A DNA stretch of 64,000 nt from Armillaria gallica (GCA_037576215.1 JBANDB010000003.1:682001-746000); one strand, 5' to 3'; shown: positions 21,550 through 33,576, counted from the stretch's first letter. Notes: a model not told the origin generated them from the sequence alone. Numbers and translations: made by a program.

Positions 21550-22723
21550 TCACTTTTCATCGCCAAAATACTCCTCAACCAAGACCTTCTTCCGTAAGTC
21601 GAGAAGTACAGCGTTCATTTCTGTTCGCGTGGGCATCTTGGGAGGCATGAGGTTTTCAGCAGTCAAGAAAGGTATGTATGATGATGCTGCTTGAGCGCTG
21701 GCATAAGCCTGGTCTATCGACGGCTCTGAACGCGACAGTAGAGGTGCGCTGACTGCAGTCTTTGAACGCTTCGAATCTTCCGTCTCCGAACTTTCCTCGT
21801 CAGCATCGCCATCCTTGGCCTTCCGTTTACCGTTTTGCGTCGCTGATGAGCGCGACGGGGTCACCGAGGCGTCGGAAACGTCCGGCCGGGGAAATTTTGG
21901 TATGGGATCGTCATTTGAAAGACCCAAGGCTTCTCTAAGATTTGTATACGCTTCTTCCCATTCTATAGGTTGATCAAGTGAGCAACTGTAGTAAAGATGA
22001 GCATCCATGGACTTACCGTCCCCTTCCGCTTGCCGTTCAAACTCTAGTAATTTTCCATCGACTTCGTCTGTATCACCATAGTATGCTGGACCTTGCCCTA
22101 GGAACTTTTTGTAGAACGCCAAGGTCTGGTTCTCCTCTTCCTCCTCATTCTTTCGGCTCTGGAAAAGTTCTCGAACACCTGGCAGCTCCTTCGCTCGACC
22201 AAAATACCTAAAAGCACGTTAGAAGAAATTATGCTATCCAAGATTCTATTCTTACTTGTAACCCTTCGTTCCGGGTACCTCTTTCCCGTCATCGTCTAGC
22301 ATGGCCACATTCCGTCGATAGTTGGCGCCGCCAAGGGCCACGATCTGATTCTCCCAATGTCGCTTTTCTCGCAAAATTTTGTTGATTTCGTCATTTAAAT
22401 CGCGGACTTCATAATCGGTGAGGCCGGCTACAAAATGATGTTGAGCGTACCGTAGCGGGTAAGTGGGAAGGTTACCGTACCGTCCTGAATTTTCGACACC
22501 TTGCGGCTAATTTCCCTCAGGATTTCTCCTCTCCATCGTTCACATTCGCGCAAACTTTTGCATGCGCTTGCCATTCGTGGTCGACGGTCTCCGCGAGTCC
22601 CAAGGCCAAGCTCTGCCGCTTGTGCCTCTCGAAACCGATACAACATGGACTGCGCCTTTTCTTCATTACGAGCCTGGTATTCCGTTAGTATTTTGCACAA
22701 GAAACAGAAATGCAGCACACCAT
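21550..22723 (-). CDS. ISY1: Pre-mRNA splicing factor ISY1
   Basis: Orthologue of Isy1, a component of the Prp19-associated complex in the activated spliceosome. Seen: ARNEEKAQSMLYRFREA at the N-terminus, then RECERWRGEILREISRKV, TDYEVRDLNDEINKI, HWENQIVALGGANY, and the fungal C-terminal half with FYKKFLGQGPAYYG. Five exons fit: 22721-22723, 22481-22673, 22256-22427, 22017-22207 and 21550-21962, giving 323 residues with consistent phases. Exon 1 consists of the ATG alone: the conserved N-terminus follows a CAG acceptor directly. The intron at 22674-22720 shows GTGTGC, a CTAAC branch site and CAG. It is divergent from the methyltransferase gene, 181 bp away. Confidence 0.95.
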
Positions 22724-22904
22724 TTTTGCTGAATGATGATGGGACTGAACAAGTGCGTGAATGTATGGTGTCACGTCACGTCACAAATAGTAGCTCAAAA
22801 AATTCGGCAGCACTCGGCGGATCATATCTTTTCTCCAGATATGTGCACAATGCTATATTTTGGCTGGTGCATGGCCGAATATAGCTCTCTCTCCTACCAC
22901 ACAG
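22724..22904. promoter_or_regulatory. Short divergent promoter of ISY1 and the N-methyltransferase
   Basis: Only 181 bp separate the two start codons, so both genes must share this region. It contains a direct repeat, GTCACGTCACGTCACA at about 22769-22784. These GTCACGT units resemble bZIP/CRE-type sites. No TATA box is evident. Confidence 0.55.
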
Positions 22905-24995
22905 ATGACGCCAAATATTACAGACGTCGAAGAAGGTATGCCTATGTTCTTCGAAAAATGTACATTCGCTGCATCTTGCGGTAGAAAAACGCCACTTTTC
23001 CAATGTCATAGCAACATTTCACAAATATACTCAATATTCGGTGTGTGGCTAATACTTCACAGAGCCTTGGCAATAGTAACCACTATTTCAGCTGACAGCA
23101 AATAACAGACGTAGAAGAGATCTTTTTACTCTTCCAAAGGCTGACCAGGACCTTCTCGCTTCGTTGGGATACAAAGAAAAATTAAACCTTGTTGACGATG
23201 CCATTTTGGCTAATGCCGCGTTCCTCAATCAGATCGTCGCGAATCCAGAGATATTCGGGCACGATGTGGATGATGAAGACGGTGCTGTAGAATCCCTAGA
23301 ACCAGTAGGTCATTCACATTCACACGACACAGGTCCGTCTGGTTCAATCCGGACCGTCAACATACATTCACGAACCTAAACGTTCAGAGCATGCGCATTC
23401 ACACTCACATTCACACTCACACGGTTCCCATAGTGGCTTCCATTCCAATGCGAAACCATATAAACCGACGGATTTTGATATGGATAAGCTAAGGAGTACC
23501 CTCAAGCAGTTTGTGCGCGATTGGAGCGAAGAGGTAAGGTTTGCGGCTCGCTCTGCGGCGCTTCTATTGATAATCATTGGCATCACAGGGCAAGGAAGAA
23601 CGGGAGGCGTGCTATGGCCCCATGAAAGACGCGCTGCTGCACCATTTCGCTAGCTCCTCGGACGAAGATAGGTGAGCGGTCCATATAGACTATCGAGGCT
23701 TCCAGTAAGCACGGAAATGCAGCGAAAGAATGGAGTGAGATGCTTCTCCCCGATAACCTTCAGCCTCTTTGCAAATATCCAAAAACTCTAAGATGGCGCT
23801 GCCGTTGAAGGAATCGCCGTTTTACTGCAAGCTTCAGAGCCGTGCATCCGTGGAAAAGTCATATACTGATCATTGTATCAGGAAGAAACTGCGGGTACTT
23901 ATTCCTGGCGCTGGGCTGGGCCGACTTGCCTATGACGTTGCCAAGTTAGGTCCGTGAATTTGTATATTCTTGAGCACTCAGCTCAGCCATTCCTAGGCTT
24001 CGCATGCCAAGGCAACGAATTCTCTCACTATATGCTCCTCGCGTCATTCTTCATTCTCAACAGGTACGCGTTCCCGTTGTAGATAACAGGCTTGCTTGTT
24101 CTAACTATAACACAGAACGGATGAGATCAAGAAGTACACAATATATCCATACGTACACTCGTTCTCTAACGTCTACTCCCGATCAACGATGTTGCGCGCT
24201 ATATCGATACCTGACGTGCTTCCATCGGACCTTCCGCCAGGCTCTGACTTCTCCCTCGTCGCAGGGGACTTCGAAGAAATCTACGGCAGTGAGATCTATG
24301 AAGGAGATGAACCCCATTCGGGACAATGGAACGCGATCCTGACATGTTTCTTTATTGATACGGTACGTTCTTGCGACTTTGCTATACGAGGCGCGCAGCT
24401 GTTTTGCACCAATTGGAATGCCCCAAAATGATCCGGAGAACAACAGAATCTTGCAGCAGATATCCCGGGCTTGCCTGATATGGTTACACCGACCCATCGC
24501 TGCAGATCAAAATTCTGTCCGTTCACTACACTTTCGACAAATTCTATTCACCTCCAAATGGTCATCTGGTTTCTATTCTCAGATCAGAACGCTCACGTAC
24601 TCTAGGCCAAAAATATTGTAAACTACATGCGTATCATCCATCGTATTCTAGCACCGGGGGGCGTGTGGATAAACCTTGGTGCGGACTGACTCGTGAAACT
24701 TGCAATACATACTGACGCCACATGCACAGGACCGCTGTTGTGGCATTTTGAGAACAACAACACTAATGACCCGTCAGTCGAGCTTGACCTAGAAGAAGTC
24801 AAAGCGTTGGCCCGTACCATCGGATTCGAACTCAGAGTAAGCAGTCGGCATTGGGCATTCATCCGCGTTTACTCAAGAGTTCCTGAGCAGAACGAGAGCA
24901 CCGTAGACACGACGTACACGAACAACTCCGAAGGAATGCTTGGCTACGTATATCATGCCGTGTTCTGGACTGCCACGAAGATACAGGCGGAATAA
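22905..24995 (+). CDS. Carnosine N-methyltransferase family protein (N2227 domain)
   Basis: SAM-dependent methyltransferase of the N2227/CARNMT1 family, which methylates the histidine imidazole of carnosine-type substrates; yeast has a homologue. Seen: the N-terminal helical part (FSNVIATFHKYTQYSLTANNRRRRDLF), the SAM loop VLIPGAGLGRLAYDVAKLG, GNEFSHYMLLASFFILN, VAGDFEEIYG, and a terminus GYVYHAVFWTA. Twelve exons are phase-consistent: 22905-22935, 22985-23040, 23092-23332, 23388-23533, 23589-23671, 23723-23734, 23882-23949, 23997-24063, 24116-24362, 24606-24678, 24730-24836 and 24891-24995, giving 411 residues. Exon 6 is 12 nt. A His-rich loop (HSHSHDTEHAHSHSHSHSHG), formed across exons 3 and 4, precedes the catalytic domain. 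Confidence 0.92.
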
Positions 24996-25436
24996 TTACG
25001 GTAATGGGTGTTCCGTTGGTTTTTCTTTTGGCCGGCTTGGCAATGACGCATGATGTATGGTGGCGTAGCTTTCAATGACGATCCGTGGTGTCCTGATTTT
25101 ATGGGTTTCGATGACGTTCACGTATTACGATAGTGAGGGGCATGATACGGCCAGCGTGATGCGTTCGGTGGTTGACTGTGACGTTTCCTATGTAATTTTC
25201 CTGAGAGGTCAGCTCCATTCTCTCTTGCTGCTGGTCTCATTTACAGTGATTCTCCCATAGCCTTCCCCCCAACAGGAAGAAGTCGATACCAAACGAAAAC
25301 AGTGTGTCTTATTGGTCAATCGTAAAGATCGTCAAGGTCATTATGGGCTCAGGTGATCCAAAAATATTCAATGGTCAGGTGCTTGAAGTGGTCGTTGCAA
25401 TGATCTCCACTGCACTCAGTCTAACATTTTATGGCT
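24996..25436. other. Intergenic, no gene recognised
   Basis: Between the methyltransferase stop and the transporter relic. I cannot match it to the N-terminal half of the intact transporter. Confidence 0.35.
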
Positions 25437-26750
25437 ACCAACTATCATCGACGCGTCTTCGGGGTCGCCTGGTGGTCATGAATACAGTGGCCGTTACACT
25501 AAGACAGGTGATTGCATACACTATTGGCGCCTGCTTCGAGCAGAACATGGCGGATGACCGTCAATGATCGAATTAGGGACCAGTCGTGCTCGTCTACAAT
25601 TAGTGCTTTCAATCCTTCCTGAGGGCCGTGAGTGAATCCGGGATTGGTACTGAGTAATCACATCGCTTAAATACCACCGTTCATCGTTGGCTTTCATACT
25701 ATTGATCGGCGATATACCTGCCGGAGACAACATCCTCACCTAGATTTACGCCGACGCCTTGGCGTTCGGTGTAGAAATAACCGTGTGTCTGCTAGTGCGT
25801 ATGGTCCTCGTTTCTGACTGTGTTTTATTTCCTCAGGTCAAAGTTTTACAAGCTGTCGTGATGTTACCGAGTACACGGCCTTCATGCGGAAGTCCATGTT
25901 CGTAAAACCGGTGTATTGGAGAGCACCAAGTACGTTCGACCCGGCTCTTACCTCGCTGGCGCTCATTGATGCGGTTCGTAGTCGTGGGTTGCGAATTACA
26001 GGCATTCCAGGTTTGTGGTTTCAATGCATTGATATGTTACTCATCTAACATGCTCGCATCCATTGGATTTAACCAACCAGCTGCCATCGGCTTAATTATA
26101 TCTGGTACTAACTTCCTTTTTGTCGTTACCCTCTTTCGTGCAGAGAGTCTGAAGACGACGGATCCTACTCTTCACCTATCCAGCTATGACCTTTGCGGTG
26201 AGTCTTGCAGTTTTTTATAAACCCTGTTATCAGTGGTTACCCAAAAGATCATGCTATCCGCACAGGTGGCGAACTCATGGCACTAATTACTCCTCCACAT
26301 GGTCCACCGTTGGTCCGTTACTATTCGGCATCTTCTATGCTATACTAATATCGGAAACGTTCTATCACAGTAAGGCGAACTGTTTGCGCTTGTGCATTCA
26401 ACAAGTTCTGGGCGCTCTTGTTTTTAGCCCGTGCAGTAGGGACGTCTCCCGGGACCGCCACATGCTGGGCTTCCAACTTGCTCGTTAACGCTACCTACCT
26501 CACGGACAATGCCCGCTGGTGCCTTTTATTTCTATGCTAGGTTTTGGGTTTCTTATTTCTGTGGCTTTCTGCTATCCAGCAGGACTTATCTTGGAGGATT
26601 ATGTCGGTGTTTAAGCAGCTTTGGCATCAAAAATAGTGAATGATTAAGGATAGCTAAGCGAGAAATGAGGACAAGGTCTCATAGGGATATTCCTCGTGAT
26701 GTGAAATCTAGCGAAAAAGGTACCGCAGAGCACTTGGAGAATATGCCTTC
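25437..26750 (+). pseudogene. Decayed duplicate of the inositol-type MFS transporter
   Basis: Parallels the second half of the intact gene at 27.4-29.4 kb piece by piece. LSSTRLRGRLVVMNTVAVTL matches [27 protein letters not shown] and GFNALICYSSNMLASIGFNQ match [20 protein letters not shown]. The C-terminal tail match ends near 26750. The frame is interrupted by many stops and indels, intron boundaries are eroded, and the N-terminal half is missing. It is an upstream tandem duplicate that has died. Confidence 0.85.
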
Positions 26751-27352
26751 GTTTGAATGATATATATACCACTTCTGTGACTATTTGGAGCTGTGAATTC
26801 AGTTTATCGGCCTCGGGCCGACCCAAGGAGCACATCGACTGCATGATCCGTAGAATGCTCGACGGTCTTCTTTAATACACTACGAATTCTTATGACGAAA
26901 TGCGGTTCGACGGATTTCGATGTCATTCTATGTTATCGGGTAGTAAGGGGTGTGCACGACCCGGTCGGGTCGAAGGCAGATCAAAAAATTGTTCAGATAT
27001 TTCTTCTGCTTTCCTTTCGATGATTATACATTCATACACTCTTCCTGCTACTAGTAATCCCATAATTCAGATTCTTGTTCCCGCCTTCTAGGCAGTCACT
27101 AGACTCCTTCTAAGGATCACAAATTGAAATTCGGGAACAGACCGTCCCATCGATCGATCGTGGATACCACGTGATCCCGAATGATTGAAATAGCCGGAAA
27201 TAAAATTTGGAGGCATCTTTCCTGCCAACGACCAGTGGGGATCCGAACGGTCTCATGATTAGCTTTTCGTCTATTATTTAATCAGGTTCTTGCAACGATC
27301 CCTCTTTCCTTTCTCCGATCACCCCATCGCTACAGTACACGACCAGAACTTC
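26751..27352. other. Upstream region of the transporter gene
   Basis: No gene seen. Contains the short palindrome-like GACCCGGTCGGGTC at about 26958. The intact transporter starts at the ATG at 27353. Confidence 0.4.
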
Positions 27353-29432
27353 ATGCCTATTCCCACTGACGACAAGAACAACCAGAGTACTGATTTGCTT
27401 GAGGTGGCAAATGACTTGGACTCTGGAGAAATAAATGAACTTGCTGTTGTAGCGGAAGGAGAAGAGAAGACGACTTGGTTTGTCTGGACTTTGGTACTCT
27501 GTGCAACGGTGTCAGGACTGCTTTTTGGTATGCTGGTACATTTTCATCGATGAATGTTTTCACTGAACTTCAGCATCGAAGGGTATGATACTGGTGTAAT
27601 ATCAGGCGCGCTAGTGACAATAGGCTCTGATTTGGGACCAGAACAATTGTCCAGCGGCCAGAAGGTGTGTTGGGCGTTGGGTCCGTAGGCCGTAACTGAT
27701 GCTAATCTGTCTTCCTGCCAGGAATTCATCACCTCTGCTACGACATTGGGAGCTCTCCTCGGTGGTTTTGTAGCAGGTGCTATGTCTGATTGGACAGGCA
27801 GACGGCCCGTGCTAGCTATCTCTGATATCATCTTCATTGGCGGAGCAATCGCACAAGCGGTCTGTCACGATGTCTGGAGCATGGTCCGTGTTTCTCCATA
27901 TATTGTTACAATCCGTTCATGAGACTTCTGCAGATTGGTGGACGCTTCCTTCTTGGTATCGGTGTGGGATTGGCCTCTTGTATCGCGCCATTATACATCC
28001 AGGAGCTCTCTCCAACGCGTCTCCGGGGTCGTATGGTCGTCATGAACGTGGTCGCAATAACTTTGGGACAGGTAATCGCATACGGCATTGGTGCAGGCTT
28101 CGAGAAAATGCATGGTGGATGGCGCTGGATGGTTGGCTTGGGGGCTGTTCCAGCCGGTATTCAATTAGTGTTTCTGCTGTTCCTTCCGGAGAGCCGTACG
28201 TGTATCCGACTTTTGGACTCGTTTAGCCCTTGGTTGACGCTACTGAATATCAGCCCGTATCATGTTACTGAGAGGCGATCTTCCTGCCGCTCAGAACATC
28301 ATGACCAAGATTTATGCTCATGCCAAGCCGGCTGATGTAGAGTTAAAAGTGTGTTTACTGGTCATGTGGATCCCCCGTGTCTGATGTATCATTATCCATC
28401 AGGTCAAAGTTCTACAAGCGGCGGTGAAGCGAAGCATAGAAATCACTCACAGTACGACCTTTATGCATCGTTTCACGTCCATGCTAGTGAATCCAGTGTA
28501 CCGCAGAGCGCTCAGTAAGTCTAGCCAGTCAGGTATCTCGGTGTACTGACACCCGGGTTCTAGTCGTAGGCTGTGGATTGCAAGCGTTCCAGCAGCTTTG
28601 TGGTTTTAATACACTGATGTATTACTCAGCTACCCTCTTTGCATCCATCGGATTTAACCAGCCGACTGCAGTTGGCTTGATCGTTTCTGGCACCAACTTC
28701 ATCTTCACCATCATCGCCCTCATCTGTATCGACAGGATCGGAAGACGGCGGATAATGATATTTAGTTCCCCTGGTATGATATTTGGGCTGACGTTGGCGA
28801 GCATATCTTTCCACTGTTAGTAACACTTCTCTGCCGACGTCCTTTTCTCAACATTTTGACCTATGCAGATCTTACTATTAACACGGGTGGCAACCTTATT
28901 GAAGGCAGCGACTACCCCAATTCATGGTCTGCCATCGTGTTATTATCTATGATTATATTCGTTGCATCATACGCTACGGGTCTTGGTAATGTTCCATGGC
29001 AGCAAGGGGAACTGTTTGCGCTCGAGAGTACGCCCTTCTCACACACTGATTTGATAATGGCGCTAACCAATCTTGCTCCCAGTCCGCGGAGTAGGCACGT
29101 CTCTCGCGACTGCGACTAACTGGGCTGCCAACCTGCTCATCAATTCTACCTATCTCTCGCTCATGGAGAAGATAACGCCTTCCGGTGCATTTGGCTTCTA
29201 CGCTGGACTGTGTCTTTTGGGCTGGATATTCGTCATATTCTGCTACCCTGAAACGGCAGGTCTGAGCTTGGAGGAAGTCATGATGGTGTTCAAGCATAGC
29301 TTTGGTATCAAAGAGAGCGGGCGTCTGAGGAAGACGAAACAGGAGATGAAGGCAAGGGAGGCTGCGCATGACGTCGCATCTAGCGAGAAGGGTGCCACAG
29401 AGCAGAACGAGGTTGCGCCCTCAGATGTATAA
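27353..29432 (+). CDS. MFS sugar porter, myo-inositol transporter-like
   Basis: Twelve-helix proton symporter of the sugar porter family, closest in character to the yeast Itr1/Itr2 inositol transporters; plasma membrane. Seen: [10 protein letters not shown] after the first helix, [13 protein letters not shown] (loop 2-3), [20 protein letters not shown] with [12 protein letters not shown], the PESR motif after helix 6, [17 protein letters not shown] (helix 7), DRIGRRRIM and [11 protein letters not shown], then the C-terminal [11 protein letters not shown]. About eight short introns are needed. The start at 27353 ([11 protein letters not shown]) gives an acidic cytosolic N-terminus; there is no ATG in frame further upstream. 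A dead upstream copy suggests the locus arose by tandem duplication. The substrate is an inference. Confidence 0.9.
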
Positions 29433-29707
29433 TCTATATACCACATCTTACAATACATCTGCTTTCTATCGTTCTCTTACGTTTCGGGCCTTTGTAATGA
29501 GCTGCTCTGGTGGAATCAATTCTAGTAGTCGTTGAACGGTCAGTAAGGCGTATGATTGTGGTTAGGTCTACCGACTTCCTAAGTAATGTGATTGACTGTG
29601 ACATGCATAGGCACCACATAGGACAACAATTAGATCGGTATAGTAGTAAGTACATCAAAGTAAATGAAATGCGTCATGGAAGAAGTCGTAAGGGGCAGAA
29701 ACAATGT

Positions 29708-31232
29708 TTACGGAACGAAAACAACTATCAACGCATTGACCACCAACTTATCCAGCTGACCATTCGACACAAACGGTACACGCTCCTTGCCAACCACATG
29801 TACGTTTCCGTCCGTCAAAATGGTGATTTCCGCTTCCAGTAGAGGAATAGCACCACTACTCGCTATTCGGTGCCGCAAGTTGTCCGCCTCTTCATGGAGC
29901 TCGGGGTCCCCGTAGGTACTGAAAGCACCGCGTAAAGCGGGCGTACCTCTCCGTGGAGCATCTAGAATTGGGCTGGAGATATCTTCACTAAGCGATTCAA
30001 CGACGTGGTCGATTGGCCAGATGTATCCCCCTGCGGTCCAATACAGCTCGGGAGTGAGCTTATATAGCTTGAGAGCGTTGTACAACTCGGAATCACCGCC
30101 TTTCAGCTGGGAGAGGAGTCAGTAAACGTGAGAGAAGGTCGCGGAATGAGAGAAACGTACGCGAGGTACCAAAGATTCCGCCAAGACGTCTGCAGGACAT
30201 ACGCCGTAGTCATGAGAAAGGGAGAACGCGATTTTCCTCCCTCTCGACATATTCAGAACCGGCGCGAGCAAGTCAAAGAAACCATCGCTCGGGTTCACCA
30301 GGGGCTCGGCAGCCGCCCCAACCCCCGTCCCGAACGTCTTCAGATACACCCCATACAAGATAGACACCCTACACCCCTTCTCGACCGTCTCGACCTCATA
30401 ATCACAATCCGCAAGGAACGCCGTCCACTCGATATCCCCATTCCTACCGCCCTTGCCGGTGAACCGTTCCTCCGTATTCGTGCTCTCGGACCGGATGATA
30501 AGTGCGCCACCTCGGAAGCGCACGGGGAGGGTGACGGTGATGGTTGCTACCCTGCCATCGGTACGGAGTGAGCGAGATTGGGGCCCCATGCGGCCGCCGG
30601 AGACGATGACTTCGAGGCGGTCCCGGCGGGTGGTCAGGTAGTGGCCCTCGGGGAGGGATGGGAAGAGGGTGGTGCGGACGGCTGCTAGGATGGGATGGTT
30701 CGCGATCTCGAGAGAGGTGGTGAGAGGGAGGTTGGGAGGGTAGAAGAGCGATTCGTACTCTGCGTACGAGTCCAGATCCGATGTTTGATGAGGCCGGCAG
30801 GCGGCGATGAGGACGTCGAGGGCTGGAGGCGTGTTATAATCGACATCGATGGGGAAATCGAGGGAATGAGTTATTCCGCTCTGGAGAGTTAATGGTTAGC
30901 AGAGATCATGGCCATCATAACGTGTAACATACCTTTGTCCGAAAAAACAGAACCAACTGTGAGGGATCCAAAGGGATTCGGCCAGAGATTGAGAACACGC
31001 GAGTCTTCGCGGCAAGAAGGCGCGATATGTGATCGCGATATACGAGCTCCTCGTCGTACCCTGGGTGGTTCAGATGGGGCAGGACAGAATGTGGGCGATA
31101 TGGTGATCTGTAGCTGCGCTCAATCTGAAAGTCGACGCTGGGGCTGGATTGAACGTAAGGCAAGCCATCAGAGCCTACGCGACCATAGAATCCCGAGGGA
31201 CTTGGTGCGCGGCTGCTCGGAGAGAGCATCAT
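29708..31232 (-). CDS. Possible 2OG-Fe(II)-dioxygenase-like protein of unknown function
   Basis: Three exons fit exactly: 30933-31232, 30161-30880 and 29708-30106, giving 472 residues. The middle part (ITVTLPVRFRGGALIIRS, then EWTAFLADCDYEVETV and GCRVSILYGVYL) resembles a family of basidiomycete proteins annotated as 2OG-Fe(II) dioxygenase-like. In members I recall, the segment reads like FSDCEHEV...GYRVTLTYNL. Here the His of that segment is replaced by Tyr (CDYEV), while the Arg in GCRV is kept, so iron binding may be lost. The N-terminus (first 100 residues) is Ser/Pro/Tyr-rich and variable. Convergent with the transporter gene, 275 bp apart. Confidence 0.62.
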
Positions 31233-32147
31233 TGGACGTAAGGACGCAAGAACACGGACGGGATTTACGAGTGTCGAACCGAGGTGGCCTAACTATGCAG
31301 GGCTGCGCAAGAACGGACAACACGAGTTGGACTCCACTCTAGAACACGAGGGAACAACGTGTACGGTGATCGGAACATCTAGGCTTGTGACGTTGGATTA
31401 CATTGACAACGATGCCTTCCCAAGCATGGAACTCGTTATGACAGTTGACGCTATAGATATCTCTACATTTCACGATGCATGTGACGTGGTGGACATTTGA
31501 AGGAAGTTCTGATAATTGCTCTATGGGTACCTCAAAGTTCTGTCAGGTCGGTGAGTGAATTAGTAAGTGACAACAAAAAGGGCATTACGCACCAGATTCG
31601 GAGTCCAAGTACCAACATATTGGTCGGCCATGATCCACTGCGAAAGATAGAGACCGTAAAAGTGTAGGTACTTTCTTTCTTTGAATAGCCAGAAAGAAAA
31701 AAGTGCGAGTCAGCCGGCCTCTATGCATGTAGACCTCACCCAATACTTCTCGCATTTAGGATGATGTGGAGTTGTGTTTTGGCCTGTGAAGGTTGATTTT
31801 TTTTCTGGTGATCGGCATTCAGAGCCGATGTCTCGCCGAATTGCCGAAAATCGTCCTCTCAATAACCAATGGATTAGAATATAAGTACTGGGGGATGGTC
31901 AATCGATGCTTTACAAGAAGGAACGGAGTCTAATTACCAATATAATATGTAGATGTAAACACCAGTCCTCTCCGGCAGCTTCTTATATACAGGTGAACCG
32001 TGACTGACTTTCCAGAAGAGAATGGCCCTATACAAAGATTCACTAGAAATGTAGACGACGACGAAAGAGAACAAGAGACCACCTTGCGACCTGTCAAAGG
32101 CCACCAATGCTGAATATATATACAAGGATGAGAAACGATCCTGCACG
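31233..32147. other. Intergenic, no gene recognised
   Basis: Upstream region of the dioxygenase-like gene and 3' region of the F-box gene, both on the minus strand. Nothing else supported. Confidence 0.4.
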
Positions 32148-33576
32148 TCAGACGTAGACACGAAGCTTCTCGGTCTGCGTAAACCGTTGATTGTCTTCGC
32201 CTTTCCTATATTCACCTTGTGTCGTGACAGACAATTCCCGTCCTTGCGACTTCATTGCATGCAGTTCACTCAGATCCTTCTGTGACAACCCAGTCAACAC
32301 ATCCTGCGTCAAAACCTGCACATTGAGCACCCGCAACCCGGGGCGCGCCTTGACCAAATCCAGCAGACCGGCGCTAACAAACGCGAAACCTACGCCGAGG
32401 AACTCCCAATCGTACATGTTAATATCGAGGACTCGCAATTGGGGAAGGATCCCCCTGGCCTTACCGATGAGGCTCTTGACAGTATTGTCCTGTTTTTTCG
32501 ACCATGATGGGAATCGAAGGCGGAGCTCGGTGAGCTGGGGGGTGCTTTCGAGGATCCGGATGAGGTCGCTGTGTCCTGGGGAGTCAAATATGGAAAGGGT
32601 GCGTAAGGGGCATTTGGACCGAACGAGCATGTCCCGGATGGAGGGGAGGATGTCGTCTGGAAGGGTCACATCGCGGGAGTTGACCGTCAGGGATTCGAGG
32701 GCTGGGAGGGAGATGCGACGCATGAGAGCGCTGTCGCATGCGTGGAGGTCGCGTACGGAGACGTTGGTGATGATACTAGACTTGTTTTTGGAGAATGTGC
32801 TTTTACCTGGGGGTCCGAGGAGCTGGTGGTTAGTGAGTAGTCGTTCTAGTTTGGGGGATCGGCGGAGGAGGGAGACGTAGTATTCCGTCATGGATTCGTC
32901 TCCCCATTCGCGATCGTCGCTGAATTCGACGAGACGAGGATACGGAAGCTCGATCCGGTTTTTGAGGTGGCCAAAGTTTTGCAGGGCGACCTTGGAAAGG
33001 TTCGGTGCAAGGGCAAAAGCATCGATGGTGCCAAATTCGTGAATGTCAGAGCATTTTAGGAGGAGGGTTTTGAGGTTTCGGATGTTGTTACGAACGGTGA
33101 AGAGGGTTGGCATGCGCTCTGAGGACAGCTCGATGATGGCTATACGCCATTGCTTGGACACCTGGATGAGTTGGAGCAAAAGGGCGTCAATTATGCCTTT
33201 CAGTGAGTTATCGACGTATCCATGGCTTGTTTTGAATGTAAAATCCAAGGGATGGAAGGGGCCGAGACGCGAAAGAGCTGTCTGAAGGAGGGAGAGGGGG
33301 TCCTTTAGCTTGAACGAGCTCTTCGTTTGGTCAACCGATAGTCCAGACCACAAGGATCCGGACAGTAGAGTGGCTCGCCAGTCTCTGCAGACGTGGCTCA
33401 AGACCCAGGGTCCCTTCGACACGTCGAACATGTCGTATCGCTCTTCCTTTACTAGCGTAAAGATGCGCATCAGCGTCGAGGTAGGGACGCGTCGAAGTAG
33501 CACAGCGACTCTCTACGAGAGAAAATTAGATATATACTGCTAATTTTGTTAAGAAACGTACTGATGATTGGTCCAT
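32148..33576 (-). CDS. F-box-like / leucine-rich protein A
   Basis: Substrate-receptor type protein of SCF ubiquitin ligases. Seen: an N-terminal F-box-like motif (LRRVPTSTLMRIFTLV ... SHVCRDWRATLLSGSLWSGL) and then degenerate leucine-rich repeats through the rest (LKTLLLKCSDIHEF, LESLTVNSRDV, LRTLSIFDSPGHSD, LTELRLRFPSW). Two exons: 33562-33576 (MDQSS only, 15 nt) and 32148-33512, giving 459 residues. The start was chosen because no ATG precedes the F-box within exon 2 and the acceptor CTCGTAG lies just upstream. Such proteins are massively expanded in mushrooms; the target is unknown. Confidence 0.85.

Noticed and set aside
26958..26971. GACCCGGTCGGGTC palindrome as an operator.
   Set aside because: A single short palindrome 400 bp from the gene start is not enough evidence for a binding site.
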